Shown piece after piece: positions 33,243 through 46,570 of a stretch of DNA of 64,000 nucleotides. The notes beneath the pieces were generated by a model. The model searched no databases. It was not told the origin of the DNA and was given only the letters and a program-made list of their open reading frames with translations. Source of the stretch: Adineta steineri (taxonomy: Eukaryota; Rotifera; Eurotatoria; Adinetida; Adinetidae); NCBI GenBank assembly GCA_905250115.1, contig CAJNOI010000039.1, positions 265,696-329,695 on the forward strand. The letters run 5' to 3'. Positions within the stretch are counted from its first letter, which is position 1, and each line of letters starts with the position of its first letter. Both the position numbers and the translations under genes were made by a program.

Positions 33243-36200
33243 ATGGAACATGATACTTTACAACGCCGTTCAACGGCTACAATCAAAAATATGGGTAAAA
33301 TTCTTGTTATCAATATTTTACTGTAAAAAAACGAATGTTTTCTTTTCTTAGGTGTAAATTCTTATTCTCAAATTGTTTCTGCATTTCGTGCTCAAGGTGA
33401 TCTTACAGAAGATAAATTAAATATTTTACCTGTGTTACAAACTACACTCGGTATTAGCCGAGAACGACATACTGCAGAAATAAAACGTGCACGTTATGAT
33501 GAACAGTTATCTGAAATAGCTACAAGGTTTTATTTCTAAAATTCGTTTTTCTTTTCTTCACTTATAAAATCTTTTTCATTTAGTATTAATTCATCGTCTG
33601 ATACAACAAATTGGGAAATTGAAGCTAATTATAATTGTCCAACAATTGTTCATCGTCCTCCGGATACGAAATATATTCGTTTAGCTGAACATATATTACA
33701 AACAACACCGCCAACAACAATTATTCAATATCCTCAATCTAAAATCACAACAAAACTAAGTATGAGAAAAGAAAATATCGTAATAAATATATTTTATTTA
33801 AATATATATCTAGATCATGATTTACAAGAACTTGTTCATGATGAAATGAAACATGATGGAATTATTAATGCAACACAACAACAATTGAATAATTCAATTA
33901 AACAAAATTTTAATAATACAGATATAAACAGTAAATCAATTTCTTATAAAGAAATAAACGTTCTATTCATTTTACTTAGGTTCGAAAGTAATTCGTCTAG
34001 TTCGTGCTAAACAAGCAACAAAACGTAAATCAAGTTTAGATACATTAATTGAAGTTGTACAAAAAGAATTACTTCGTGTTAATGGACAAACAAATTCAAT
34101 TTCACCATCATCATCACCTCCTTCACAAATACGTTCATTATCATCAACATCAAAATTACAACATCGTACACCCCAATCAACAATAACAATTCCTAATCGT
34201 TCAATTATATCATCTGTTTTACCATCATCACATCCAGCTTCATTAACATCACAATCGAATAATTCATTTCAAATAACACGTAAACGTGGAATTTTAAATA
34301 TAAATAATTCAAGAAAATTTTCATCATTACACCAAAGAACTAAATCTTTTCAATACGATGAAGATGATTATGATTCAATGGAACATTATCATGAAGATAA
34401 TCAACAATCCGGTCCAGAAAATATTGAAGAAATTGTTCGTGAAACAGTTGATACACTTGTTGCTATAACACTTTGTAATACTGCACCATATATTGTTAAT
34501 ATGCTTACAGCTATGCCAAATAATGGAAATAATACAAATATAGAATCAAAAAATATCACTAGCACAAATACTATGAAATCTCAATCAAATAATTCAAAAC
34601 TTGATTATCATCGTAGTGATCTTGCATTACTTTCATCAACAGCAAATGATTTACGAAATTCGAATCAACAAACATCTCCTATTAAACAACAACAACAACA
34701 AATACATCATCCTCAATTAATAATTCAACCAGCAACAACAACAAATCCTATTTCAACAATTCAAGGAACAAATACACCAACATTAATTGTTGCTCCACGT
34801 ATATTAAATTTTCAAACAGTTGTACCAAAACCAACAACGAATATTCAAATTGGTAATACGAAAATAATACTTGTTTCACCATCAAATATTACTCAACATC
34901 TACCACATTCAACAACATCAAATCAATCAACATCTACTTCATCTTCACAACAACATCAACAACAGCAAAGTCCTATTAAATTAGTTAAATTTACTACAAC
35001 AAATAATAATAATAATACTAATTCTATAACAGCACGATCAACAACATTACCAATGAATTCTACTCAAACATCAACATTAACTTTACCAAAAAATGTTCAA
35101 ATTGTCATTCCATCTCAAACACCATCAACAATACAATTAACACGAACACATAATGATGATTCAAATAAATCTCATTCAACAACATTTCGTCCTGTTACAA
35201 CAATGCCAATGACATTAACAACATGTACAGTTGATCAAATTCCTCAAGCAGCACAAGAAGTGACAATAACAACATCTCCAACATCATCACCACCATTAAC
35301 AACAAATATAACTGATCATCAACAACAATCATCACTAGGTACATCCATTCATATTATTTCTTCAAATTCAAATAATCAATTAGCAAATAGTCAACAACAA
35401 TATTTTCTAACGAATTCATCTGAGATAAATAATGATAATAATAATAGTTCAACTATAAAAAAAGTACGACGCCGTTCATTTAGTAGTGCATCGACTGATT
35501 GCTAAAGTTCTTCCAGGTTAATCACCTAATAATAGTAATCATAGTGGTTAGTTTATTGAGAAAAGACCATCATAAATGTTAAGAATCGTACTTATAGAAT
35601 ATCAAGTCATTTTTATATGTATAATCGTAGATTATTTTCAATTAACTAAACGAATGTTTTTTTAGCAACTATTGCGGATAATTCAAGTTCATTATCGACT
35701 ATTCAACAACAACAACAACAACAATTATTGAATGTAACTACGACAAGAACAAGTCCAATACATGATGATATGATAAAATCAGTAGCAGTTAATTTTCAAC
35801 AACAACCACAACAAATTCAACGACCACCATTAACTCATGGACCTATGATTTATCGAATGACATCTGTCAATCCAAGTATATTTTTCTATATTATCTTTCA
35901 AATTTTATTTTATTTCTTTACAGATGTACCTGTTTTTCGTGTACGTGCAACAACAGCTCCTACTTCAACGACAGTTATAAATAAATCTATTAAAACTGAG
36001 TCTAAACCAATATCAATGGCAACTACTAGTAATATGTGTTATGAACCTAAACCAACACATAATACTCCGACTACAAGTGGTTCCGTTTCTGTACTTGCTT
36101 GTTTTAAAACAACTAAGAAACGAAACAAAGTATGATATATTCTTTATTCTCTTTCGAAAACTATTTACTTAATTTTAGGAACGAGCGATCATGCCACGAC

Positions 36201-37146
36201 CAAGTACAACGGATTCAAATGAAACATCTACTGACTTACAACAACGATTAAATACTCCAACAAATATTAATAATACTTCAATTCTTAATAGTGATATACC
36301 AAATAGTAATTCTTCACCTGATTATCGTCAACAATCATCTTTAACACCAACACGTCTTGTTCAACAAACAAGTTTATCATCAACACAATCAGATGATACT
36401 ACATTTAATTCACAAGAACAAATCAATGATACAACAACATCATCTTCAAATAGTATACCTATTTCACGAAATAATATAAACAATTCGAGTTCAACAAAAC
36501 TAATAACAACACCTAATGTTTCACCACCAACTTCACCCTTACATTCAACACCAAAACCAGTAATGGAAGATAAATCTATTCAATGTTTTAATAATGAGAA
36601 CAGTATAGAACGAGAAAAGATGGATACAACAGATGATGAACAAAGTTTCGAAACTAAAAAACGATCTGAACATGATGAAAATTGGACAATAGTAGCAGAC
36701 AGGTATGTCTTTCTTTATATATAAATAAAAAAATATTAGAACATAAAAAAAACCTGCTTTAGTCTTCTTCGTAATATTCTTTCTCAATCTGATTTTCGTT
36801 TTCTTGATGTGATTTGTCAACAAAACTTATCTTCGAATTTTGATTTTCTTCAAACAAATCTTATTGTAAATATTTTCTTATTTTTTATTCAAACTAACTA
36901 CTTCTATTTTCAGAATGGTATCTTAACATCAAAAGATGAATTTTATAAATCAGTAATTGATATAAAAAGAATATTATTCAATAATAATCTATCAAAAACA
37001 TCCGAAGATTCTCTCGACAAATTATTTCATTATTTTGAAAATGAATTTTTCAAATTATGTGATAATACCAATGAACGAGTAAGTCTTAAATTAAATTAAT
37101 TAGTCAACTATTTTGTTCTATTTAGAAACGGATACGACGAGAATAG
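33243..37146 (+). CDS. EMSY: EMSY-like transcriptional repressor with ENT domain
   Basis: Eleven exons: 33243-33294, 33352-33526, 33584-33759, 33814-33930, 33980-35482, 35666-35875, 35924-36129, 36179-36702, 36763-36865, 36914-37078 and 37126-37146. They total 1083 residues in frame. The ENT domain occupies about residues 18-85 (SYSQIVSAFRAQGDLTEDKL, then ISRERHTAEIKRARYDEQLS), followed by NWEIEANYN, the same order as human EMSY. The rest is Gln/Thr/Ser/Asn-rich low complexity. Known role: EMSY binds BRCA2 and HP1 and is part of a SIN3/KDM5 corepressor complex. The donor for exon 5 is uncertain. GTAGTG at 35483 keeps the frame; reading on gives a stop at 35503-35505 and a 681-residue form that might be an isoform. 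The start may lie in an upstream exon (YEDMEHD). Confidence 0.85.
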
Positions 37147-37691
37147 AAAGTCTTCTTTATATTTTTCATCCAAACCAATCATTTGTTTTTTAGTATTTCA
37201 CACTTGTTACTTATCTATGTAAATATTCTTGTGCATTCTAAAACTCTTTTGTTATTGTTTATAAATAATCGTTATGATAAAAAAAACTTAACATTAATTG
37301 CAATATCAATTCAGTTTAGATTCTTTCATATAATATCTTTGATTTTGTATATTCTGATTTGTTTTCTCTTTTTTTTTTTGATAAAGCAAAATGTACGTAT
37401 TTGCTTTTCTGATCAATGATTGCTAAGCAAGAGAGGTGATATTTAAAAGAAATTGAACGTGATTTTTCCTCTCTTTGTATGTATTGTTTTATCATTTCCT
37501 TTTTTTGTTTCTTCTGTTCTTCACAAGAGTAAAACATATAGACAAACAGGATAAATTCTATTTATCATTTACACACTTTATTATGTATAGATCATGTCTT
37601 TGTATTTAAAAAGAAAATAAAACAATGGACAGACAAAAAAATCGAGATTATATTATTTTTTTGTTTCGTATATAGATGAATTGTTGATAGA
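37147..37691. other. intergenic spacer between EMSY-like and GIT genes
   Basis: This 545-bp AT-rich DNA separates two genes on the same strand. No TATA box, repeat or RNA gene was identified; AATAAAA at about 37616 could be a poly(A) signal. Confidence 0.5.
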
Positions 37692-40600
37692 ATGCCTAAT
37701 GTTTTGGAAACTATAAACAAAGAATGTCATGATTGTGGACAACATGGTAAGAAAGTGCAAGAAATGTTTGTGTTTTGAATGATTGATGTGTTTGTTTTGG
37801 AATGAATAGTATTAGAAATTGTCGTTTTGAATGATTTTGTGCTGTGATAATTTGTTCATGTATTGTTAACAAAAGAAAATTATTGAATATATTCATAAAT
37901 TAATCATTTGATTATGTTTTATAAAGTAAGAAATTGATTTTTATAAATAGTAGATTATTAGGTTTGATTAAAAGTGGATTTAATATAATTTCTTTCTCTA
38001 AGGTCCTCACTGGTGCTCGATCAATCATGGTGTTTTTCTATGTGATGAATGTTGTAGTATACATTTAAGTCTTGGTCGACATATATCACAAATAAAATCT
38101 TTTAAACAAAGTTATTGGCCACCGACACAATTGAATGTAGAAAATCAAATATTATTTAATCGAGATTAAATTCTACATGTTTTTTTTAGTTGATTAATGA
38201 ATTGAGCTTACATGGTGCTAATCTTATTTGGGAATATAGTCTTCGTGATCCACAAAATCGATTACCAAGAAAAAAACCGACAGCTAGAGATGCACTTCCG
38301 TAAGAAATTAAATGATTTGTTCAATAAATAATCTTATTCGTGTATATATATAGAATTAAAGCTGAATTCATTCGAGCTAAATATCAACAATTAGCTTATA
38401 TTAATCGTTTAAAAGATGAAAACAATGGAACTTATGAAGATATAAATTTAGTAAAAAAATATAATCAATATTTTTATTTAAATTATTTATTTTTCTTAGC
38501 AACTACATTCAATTGTTCGAACAGATAATATTGTAACATGTCTTCGGTTTTTATCTCAAGGTGCTGATCCAAATTTTCGAAATTCAGTTCGTTTAAGTCT
38601 CTTGCCTTTTTAATTTACAACAGATTTTATTTTTATAGGAAACGGGTACATCAGCTATTCATGTAGCTGCAAGTCGTGGTCAACAGAATCAAATTGAAGT
38701 AAAACTATCTCTTCCAGAACATATTCATTGAGTTTAAATTATATTATTTAGCTTCTTTGTATTTATGGTGGTGATCCTGCCATAGTAGATGCTTCAGGTA
38801 TATCACCAGAAGAACATGCTAGGTAAAATTTCAATAATACTACTTGTGAATATATTATAAAAGCGTTTTTAGGACAAATGGTTATTTGGATTTAGCTGAT
38901 AGATTAATCGAGCTTCAATATGAATTAACCGATCGTCTTATTTGTTTTATTGGTGGAAAACGACCTGATCATAAAACTAATCAACATATTCTTGTACCTG
39001 ATATGAGTGAAATGTAAATCATCGAATCATAAAAAACATAAATTTTATTTTTATATTTTTATAGTTTTGATAAAACTAATCAACCTTTAATAGCTCGTCA
39101 AAAACTACAACAAGTATTTTCAATTAATTAATGAATCTTTACTATTAGTGTAATATTTTAGTTAACTGATCCACTTTTTGAAGATTTAGCAATGGATGTA
39201 TACGATGAAATTGAACGACGAGATTTAAAAACAAGTATTTACAGAGAGATTCTTTTAGTTTAATTCTATTCAATCTTTTTTAGTATGGCATTTACAAGTT
39301 GATAAAGCATTGATCCCTTTACATGTTGTACCATTTTTATCTGTAAATCCATCATTTTCAGCAACAAGAAATCAAGTATAATTTTTTTCAAATAAAACTT
39401 TTCATATATTAAATAATCAAACAGGGTCGACAAAAACTAGCTCGATATGAACTTAAAGAATTCTATACATTTATTCACGATATTTTAAATGAATTTCATA
39501 GACGATATTCTCATGTTATTCAACAATCATCTACAACAAAAAGTATAGAATAAATAAAACTCTATATTTTTGTATTTATTATTAATTAATAGTTCATGCA
39601 GTATCACAACCAAATTATGATTTAACTACTGCTTTTATCAATTCGGATGAAGAACCATTTTATGATAAAGTAGCATCTGATGAAGATCCTAGTAGTTTTG
39701 AACAACAAAAACGAATTCAAAAATCAAAAAAAGAGGATTTAACACCAACACCAACAGTAATCATAACAAAATTTTTATTTATTAAATCGAAATTAATAAT
39801 TTTATTTAGAATATAAATTCAATGGATAATTCAAATTATGAAATCATACAAAATTTTAGTTCCGATGATTTAAAAACTCGTATAACAAATACAGAAACCC
39901 AAGTTAAATATTTAGCATCTGCTCATATTGATTTAAAACATGAATTATCTGTATTACATCAAATGGTACTAATCAATTCTTTATAAATATACATATGTAT
40001 TATTCATTCTGTTTATTTCAATAGATTCAACGATTACTTGATGAAAATGTTTTAAATAAATTTGATCAACAAGTATTCAATAATACATCGACTTTTACAA
40101 ATAACAATGAAACAAATAAAATGCTTTATCGAGTAAAATTTTTTTCTTAATAGAAAGATTTAATCTATGACTTTGAAATTATATATTTTCCTTATAAATT
40201 AATAATTCATTTTTATAAAAAAAGATTGCCCTTGAGGATATCTTTAGAAAAAAAAAGTACTGAAGTGTGATGACATGACTTAGAATTACATCTATAAAAA
40301 TACTTATAAATCATTTTTTGTCTCTTCTTTTAGCTATCTCAATCATTATTTGATAATATCAGTCGTAAATCAAGTCCATTCATTGAAAGTGATTATGATA
40401 ATACAACATTAATCGATGATTGTGAACAGTAAATATTTTCATTAAATATTCAATCTCTATCTATTCTATTCCAACTAGTTCGCAACCAAACATAGTTCAA
40501 TCAACAGTCAATGGTTTTGATAAACGGTAGTTTAACATATATTATTTATTTAGTTTTTCATTGATGACAATAAATTCTTATAGATTTAGTCGTAGTCTAC

Positions 40601-41286
40601 AACGATTTCCTCAAATAGATGAATATATATCAGATATTACTCCTAGTCAAAATATGATATCAGATCAAAGAGTAAAACAAGAAATTCCCGTAAATATTTA
40701 TCGATCTCGTTCATGTTCTGAACGACGACAAAAACCAATACCATCACCAACATTAATTCGACAAGGTATTTTTTTTATTTTCTAAAAATAAAATTCTAAT
40801 ATTTGAAATATAATCTTCCTAGGTTCATATAATCAAATAGATATCAATACTGATATTACTAAACTTACACAAAATATTACATCTCGTATAGCAGAATTAT
40901 TTACATTAATTAAACTAAATCAAACTCATCAGTAAATTCTTCGAAAAACAAAATCTTTAAATAAATTTATTTATTTATTTTCTAGATATGCAACATATGC
41001 TGAACGAATAAATATTTTAGTTCAAGATATGATCCATTTATCTCAACGAGTATGTTAATTAAGAAGGAAAAAACCAACATCTTTTGATATTTTTTTTTTT
41101 CAGTTAGTATTTAACGAAGATATTCGTGCAAATCTCGATATGCTCTATACAAGTACACAACAACTTTTAGTTCATACAAAATTTGAAGAACAAAATTTAA
41201 TACTACCCATACACTTTATTATCGATGATTGCTATGGTATAGCACTTGCAACAAGAAATCTTTTAAGTCTTTATCGCACAGTATAA
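37692..41286 (+). CDS. GIT: GIT1/GIT2-type ARF GTPase-activating protein
   Basis: Twenty-one small exons (first 37692-37746, last 41104-41286; introns mostly 45-60 bp, with larger ones of 256 and 201 bp after exons 1 and 15) sum to 728 residues in frame. The ArfGAP zinc finger has C12, C15, C32 and C35 (CHDCGQH, FLCDECC), and the catalytic Arg44 lies in LSLGRHISQ. Next come the GIT-specific IKAEFIRAKYQQLAYI helix, QLHSIVRTDN and ankyrin repeats (TSAIHVAASRGQQNQIELL). The Spa2-homology domain follows (LFEDLAMDVYDEIERRD and SATRNQGRQKLARYELKEF). The C-terminus is a four-helix focal-adhesion-targeting-like domain (IAELFTLIKLNQTHQYATYA). Known role: GIT binds beta-PIX and paxillin at focal adhesions and synapses and stimulates Arf6 GTP hydrolysis. 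All domains are present and no key residue is missing. Confidence 0.93.
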
Positions 41287-43366
41287 TAAAATGCAATTAC
41301 TTTTCAATGTCTTTCATTTATTCAGATCTGTTTTTTCTCTATTGTATTATATTTATATAATCTCATATATATAACCCATAATTTTTTCCCCTCCGAAAAC
41401 AATAATCTCTTGACATTTTTATCCTTGTGTGAGTTTGCAGTTTTTTATTTCTATGATTTTGTTTTTCTATTTACTATGAATCATTATTTAAATAAAATTG
41501 ACTAGAAGATTATTCAAACTCAAAAATACTTCTGGGTAAAAAAAAAAAAGGTAATTCTCAACAATCATAAAACTAAACATTATGTCATAACAAATCATTC
41601 TTTTTCGTATGTTTATTTCTATATGAATAAATCACACGTGATGTGACTTATTGAATTTGATAAGAATAATCAAGGAGCGTGAGAAATATATTTAATGGAG
41701 GCTTACGACCTAGTATTTATTTTTCGCTTGAGAATAAATGAGAGTATTATACTCGCTTTATTCATGTCTAAGAGCATCATCGATTTATCTTGGCAGGCAT
41801 ATAATCTCATCATGGTTGAAGAGAATGTTGAAAATAATTAGTGTGTTTCTGATAAACAAAGAATGTTATTTGATGACACAGGGACAAAGATAATTATAGC
41901 TCTTTGATGTCAAAAAATCTATTTGATGCTCGAATAATCTATGACGCAATGCTTTTTATCAATGTCAAACTATTTAGAACACACTTCTATAGTTAGGAAT
42001 ATTTTATTGGCATTTCTTCATACCAAATATTATAACATCCAGGTGTTACAAAATTATCTGTTTAAGGTCTTTAATCAAATATGTATATAAAGCAAGAGCA
42101 TACTGTTCTCTACAAATATCTTATCATCAAAATTGATAAGATTCTTTACTCAGTCTATTTTTTTTTCTTTCGGCCCACCCCATTGTTCTCATGACCCAAA
42201 TAATAAAAACTGCTGATTTCAACAGGACATGTACTTTAGTTCAAACAAATGGACAAACACGAACATAGAAAAACAACAAGAAAAAAAAACTAACAATTTG
42301 ATAATAGACTTTGCCACAATGTTGTAGAAGCGCTGACTTGATGAACAATCTGACTTGAGTCACAAAGTATCGCGAAAGCCAAAATCAACAACAATAGGAA
42401 AGACTGCACTTTAAGAAAAACCAGAGAAGAAGAAGAAAAAAACACATATAATAGGAAGACAGACATACAATGGCACACATACACAAAGACACACATACAT
42501 ACACCGTGAATCGCAAGATCGAAAAAAAAACGAAAAACAGAAAAGAAAACTTTCTTTTGTTCTAGTTTTTTCTTCTTTTCTCTCTCTCTCAGATTGTATT
42601 TCCATTATTTCGTTCAAATATACATACATCACAGTTGAGTGAGAAAAAAGAAAAAAAAAGAAAGTTTACAAAAGAAAAACAAAGGCAACTTTTCTATATC
42701 ATTAATAAATTAGTGTCAAACAGAATTTTTCACTGTTATCAGTCGATCAGGCGAACTCGGTAGAAACAACAATACAAGAACTAATTCTAATCGTGCTTAC
42801 AATGCATCGAATCAAAATTGAAAGAGACAAAAAAAAAACGAACACAAAGAAAAAAAAAAAAGACTAGAAGTGACTCTTGTTGTTGTCCTCCGACTGATAA
42901 TGATGGTGATTGTGGACGGCTCACACACACACACATACATATATATAGACATTAAACATAAAGAGAGATAGAGAAAAAGAAAACTATTGCAATATCTTTG
43001 TCTTGAAATGAATGGGAAAAAAACGAAGGATTGATAAGTAGAAAAGAAAACACACAAACAGTAGGATCACCGTCCTCGTCGTCGACAGAGACACAGAGAG
43101 GCTCAGCCGTATGTACAAAATACTGCTTTGCTATGCTCAAACACATAAATACATCATTTACATAGAAAGAGATTGCGTGAGAGACAAAGCATTACTGTAC
43201 AAAAAACAGAAGAAAAATCAAACCTTTCGACGAGGGAAGCAAAACAATTTTAGAGAGAAAGATATGTGTTTGAGAAGAAGAAAGTCATTCTCAAGAAAAG
43301 ATAAATTTTGGAGAAGAAGAAACCAAAAAAAGAAAAGATAACACTTGCCCCCTAATAGAAAAAGAT
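41287..43366. other. convergent intergenic region, GIT to PNRC-like gene
   Basis: This 2.1-kb region contains no supportable ORF. The right half is purine-rich on the plus strand (AAGAAAAAAA, AGAGAGA) and would be the pyrimidine-rich 3' UTR of the minus-strand PNRC-like gene. A (CA) run occurs at 42918-42935. Confidence 0.5.
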
Positions 43367-43978
43367 CTAAGCTTTAACAGAAACATATTGTGTTGGAAAT
43401 TTTTGATATGCTGATGTTGCTCTCGATGAATAATATGGACTATAAAATCCTTGATTATTATTTTTATAATAACATGTACGTGGAAAATTTTGTTTCGTTT
43501 GTTGTTGAATAGAAGATATAAAGGGTTTTTGTTTGATTGGTGTAATGATTTCTTTTTCAGTTTCCTTTTCAACTTCTCTATCTTTATTGTCGTCTTCTTC
43601 TTCTACTTTTTCTTCAGTTTTAACCGGTAAATTATCAACATTTGATGAAGATGATGGTAAATACCATGAATCAGGTGGTTTGGGTAATGATGAACATTCC
43701 GGTGGATCAGCATATGTATTTGAATAAAATAATGGTACAGCTGGTAATGAACTAGCTGACATAGCAGTTGGTGAAGTAGAATTGGAATAATAATTATATT
43801 GATAATGATGATTATTATTATTATTATTATTATTATACATTCTCGGATAAGATGATGCCATACTACTAGTTGATCTCATACGACCATTATTTGAATTGGC
43901 AACAGGTATTGAATGTGAATGTTTTATACGTTGTTGTTTTACAGGTGATTTTCGATTAGTTATGATCATGTTTGGCAT
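43367..43978 (-). CDS. PNRC-like decapping/NMD cofactor
   Basis: This intact 203-residue single-exon ORF is mostly low complexity (Asn run at about 49-56, acidic Glu/Asp stretch at about 118-145). Its one conserved element, residues 90-106 (ADPPECSSLPKPPDSWY), matches the signature of proline-rich nuclear receptor coactivators PNRC1/PNRC2, (S/D)PP-x3-5-LPKPPxxW. Known of PNRC2: this Pro-rich segment binds the EVH1 domain of DCP1A and bridges UPF1 to the decapping machinery. Family members are short (about 140-330 residues) and otherwise disordered, as here. The start is the first ATG after in-frame stops. A perfect 11-bp inverted repeat lies about 130 bp upstream (44107-44149), possibly in the 5' UTR. 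The assignment rests on the single motif. Confidence 0.72.
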   Translation of the reverse strand: MPNMIITNRKSPVKQQRIKHSHSIPVANSNNGRMRSTSSMASSYPRMYNNNNNNNNHHYQYNYYSNSTSPTAMSASSLPAVPLFYSNTYADPPECSSLPKPPDSWYLPSSSSNVDNLPVKTEEKVEEEDDNKDREVEKETEKEIITPIKQKPFISSIQQQTKQNFPRTCYYKNNNQGFYSPYYSSRATSAYQKFPTQYVSVKA

Positions 43979-45491
43979 GATATGTGCAATTATGTGTCGA
44001 TTGGAACGACAAAAAAATACAAAAAAGAGCTAATCTAAAGAATAAAAATATATTTTTAGTATTTAGACTAGAATATATATATATACATGAGATTATATAC
44101 ATTTGTATAAATACTGGCAAAAGGTGAGACAACGACTACCAGTATTTATGTTACTTTGTGAAGAGAGAAAGAATGAAGGGTTGTGGGGCTCACATACATA
44201 GACAAAAAAAGTGACGACAGACAAACAGAAAGGCTCTATACAGCACGCCCCTGTACGGCACTCATGATTGGTTGAAGAAGAAACGGAAGAAAAAAAGAAG
44301 CAAACCTACTCATACAATGACGATCGAGGCTGACTGGCGTTCGCATTAATGTCAAAAATAGACTGGGTGCGCGCGTAAAAGAAGAAAAAAATGGTTATGC
44401 GGAGGCGAAAAAAAAAAGAGAACGAAGAAAAGTCTATCAGACTTTTTTTCTTTTTCTTCTATTCTCGCTCTCTCTCTCTCTCTCTCTCTCTTTCTCATTT
44501 GTATTTTCTTGATACTCAACGTTGATGATGATGATGATGATTATCAAAAATTCGATAGGCCTTCTACACAGCTGTCTACATATATGTTCTTTTTCATAGA
44601 ATGGATAATAAAAAAAAAGCCCTAATGAAAGAAATGTACATTGTTTACGTCCAAAGCTAAACATTACATTAGTATTAGAAAAGAAAAAAAAATTATTATT
44701 CGATACATCATTATTTGTCATGCTGTATGATAAAGAATAAAAGAAAAAAAATAGATGCTCTCGGAGGCGGACTTTTAATGTTTTTTTGGTCATGTTTTAT
44801 CTTTCTCTATTTCTGATAAAAAGAAAAGAGCATGACACAAAAAAATATATCGATATAATAATGACATGATGGTTTTTGAGGTTATTAATTCATTTATACA
44901 ACCTGTTATCTGGTGGTTCATGTTCGATATGTTGTGTGCGTGTGTATGCATACACATATGTAGTTGACCTTCTCTCTTTCTTTCTATCGATCGGACACAT
45001 CGGTGGATAGAAGAGAGTTCAAATGAAAATGGATATTGCTCGTTCGTTCGTTCGTTCGTGTGCGCGTTCGCATGGGACACACATATGCATACTATAATGA
45101 GTTTCTCTATTTCTCTCTCTCGTTCTCTTCTTTTTCTCTTTTTCTTGCTTTCTTTTTTCTGTCCAGAATGTTCTTCTCTCTAATCATCTTGATGCGTGTG
45201 TTCGCTTGCTTGTATTATAGAGTTATAACCGACGGACGCGCAGCGAATAAACACACATCGATGAAGAGAAGAAAATAACATGAGCGGAGGAAAAAAATCA
45301 CGTCCTTACGTGTATACATAATACGATATATTTGATAAATGTAGGACGGCAAAAATTGATTTTCATATAGATATAAATAAAATTTTCGAGGAACGTAATG
45401 AAGGTTGTTGCTTAGTGACAACATAAGCCATTGATCAATTCATGTTTATATAACTCAGTTAATTACATACTTAGTTTTGTTTTTTAAAATA
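43979..45491. other. divergent intergenic region with microsatellites
   Basis: This 1.5-kb region lies between the PNRC-like gene (minus) and the EVG1-like gene (plus). It holds a 43-bp inverted repeat (44107-44149), a (CT)n tract at 44468-44490, a GATGAT tract at 44524-44540 and a (CGTT)n tract at 45041-45059. Open stretches inside the microsatellites are not real genes. Confidence 0.55.
44107..44149. repeat. perfect 11-bp inverted repeat, hairpin with 21-nt loop
   Basis: ATAAATACTGG at 44107-44117 pairs perfectly with CCAGTATTTAT at 44139-44149. It lies 130 bp upstream of the PNRC-like start codon. It may be a 5' UTR stem or the site of a small element. Confidence 0.6.
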
Positions 45492-46570
45492 ATGGCTAAG
45501 AAACCACCAACATTATTTACAGATGGCGGTTTATGGAATAATGGAAGACCCGAACATAAAACTGAAATGACACGAGTAGAAAAAAGTAATAGATGCAATC
45601 ATAAATGATAAATGAATGTATTATATTTTTTTTTCTTAATGTACAGCAATTGCTGATGAAGCACGAGTCAATAATTTTCAATTTTCTCAGCTCACAAGTG
45701 GCATGTTACGTAAGAAAAAAACTCTGACTGAAAATATTATATTGACTTTTATATCTTAATTACAATAAAAGTAGTCATGTACTATTTTTTGATACTAAAA
45801 ATTAAAGATTTTCGAAATCATTCAATTCTAAATATAAAAATAAATAATAATCATTAGGTGGTGCAACATTGTCTGCAAAACCTGAAGCATCATCAATACA
45901 ATCGAGCGTACCAATTAAAAAACGAGTAAAACCAATTCGCCCATCAAAGTTGATATAAACCGTTAATTAACAGAAATAGAAAAAGATCTTATTTCTTCTC
46001 TAGCACGTCCAATCCTTCAGGATTACGTACTTATAATGATATTGTTAAATCTAATGCATATGCTCAACCTGATTATTATCCAGGACCTATAAGTTGTTTA
46101 AATATAAATTTAGTTCTTTTATTTACTGATTAACTTTCCTTTTGGTTTTTACAGAAGGTCGTACTGATTACGAAAAAGATCGTCTAGGAAATTTAATGGC
46201 ATATGGTATTGATCCATCAAAAATGCCCTATGAACCAGCTGAACATTTATCATCTTCACATGAAATTGACCGATTTGATGAATGTATATACATAAAAGAA
46301 ATAGTTCTATGATAATATAAATTTATTAAAATATTCTAGTGGTGCTTGAAATTGAAGAGAGAAAAGAATTTCTTGAACAAATGATACTTCTGGGTAAACG
46401 AAAAGAATATCAAGAAATTATTTCTAATGAAATTGCTGATGTTAGTATAACAAAAAATATATATTTTTATTTCATTTATTCTTTTTTTTACATTATAGAA
46501 AATACGCGAAATGGAACAAATTGATCGACAACGTTCAAAAGCACTAGAAAAACGCTTAAATAAACGTTAG
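45492..46570 (+). CDS. UPF0193/EVG1 (C22orf23) family protein
   Basis: Seven exons (45492-45585, 45647-45709, 45858-45948, 46004-46092, 46155-46283, 46340-46440, 46499-46570) give 212 residues in frame, close to the family's roughly 220. Recognisable family segments are ADEARVNNFQFSQLTSGMLR near the N-terminus, DYEKDRLGNLMAYG in the middle and the strongest block at the C-terminus: RFDELVLEIEERKEFLEQM, then the GKRKEYQEIISNEIADKIRE stretch ending in MEQIDRQRSK. Known of the family: EVG1/C22orf23 is poorly characterised but conserved in ciliated animals and expressed with axonemal genes; a ciliary role is inference. The C-terminal half is predicted coiled coil. No oddities. Confidence 0.85.

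Noticed and set aside
35460-35520. Apparent one-base frameshift in EMSY (A-run at 35457-35463)
   Set aside because: The donor GTAGTG at 35483 gives an intact 1083-residue frame without any frameshift, so sequencing error or programmed slippage is not required.
44437-45278. Open frames over CT, GA and CGTT tracts
   Set aside because: They are driven by microsatellites, and the translated sequences are homopolymeric or repetitive.
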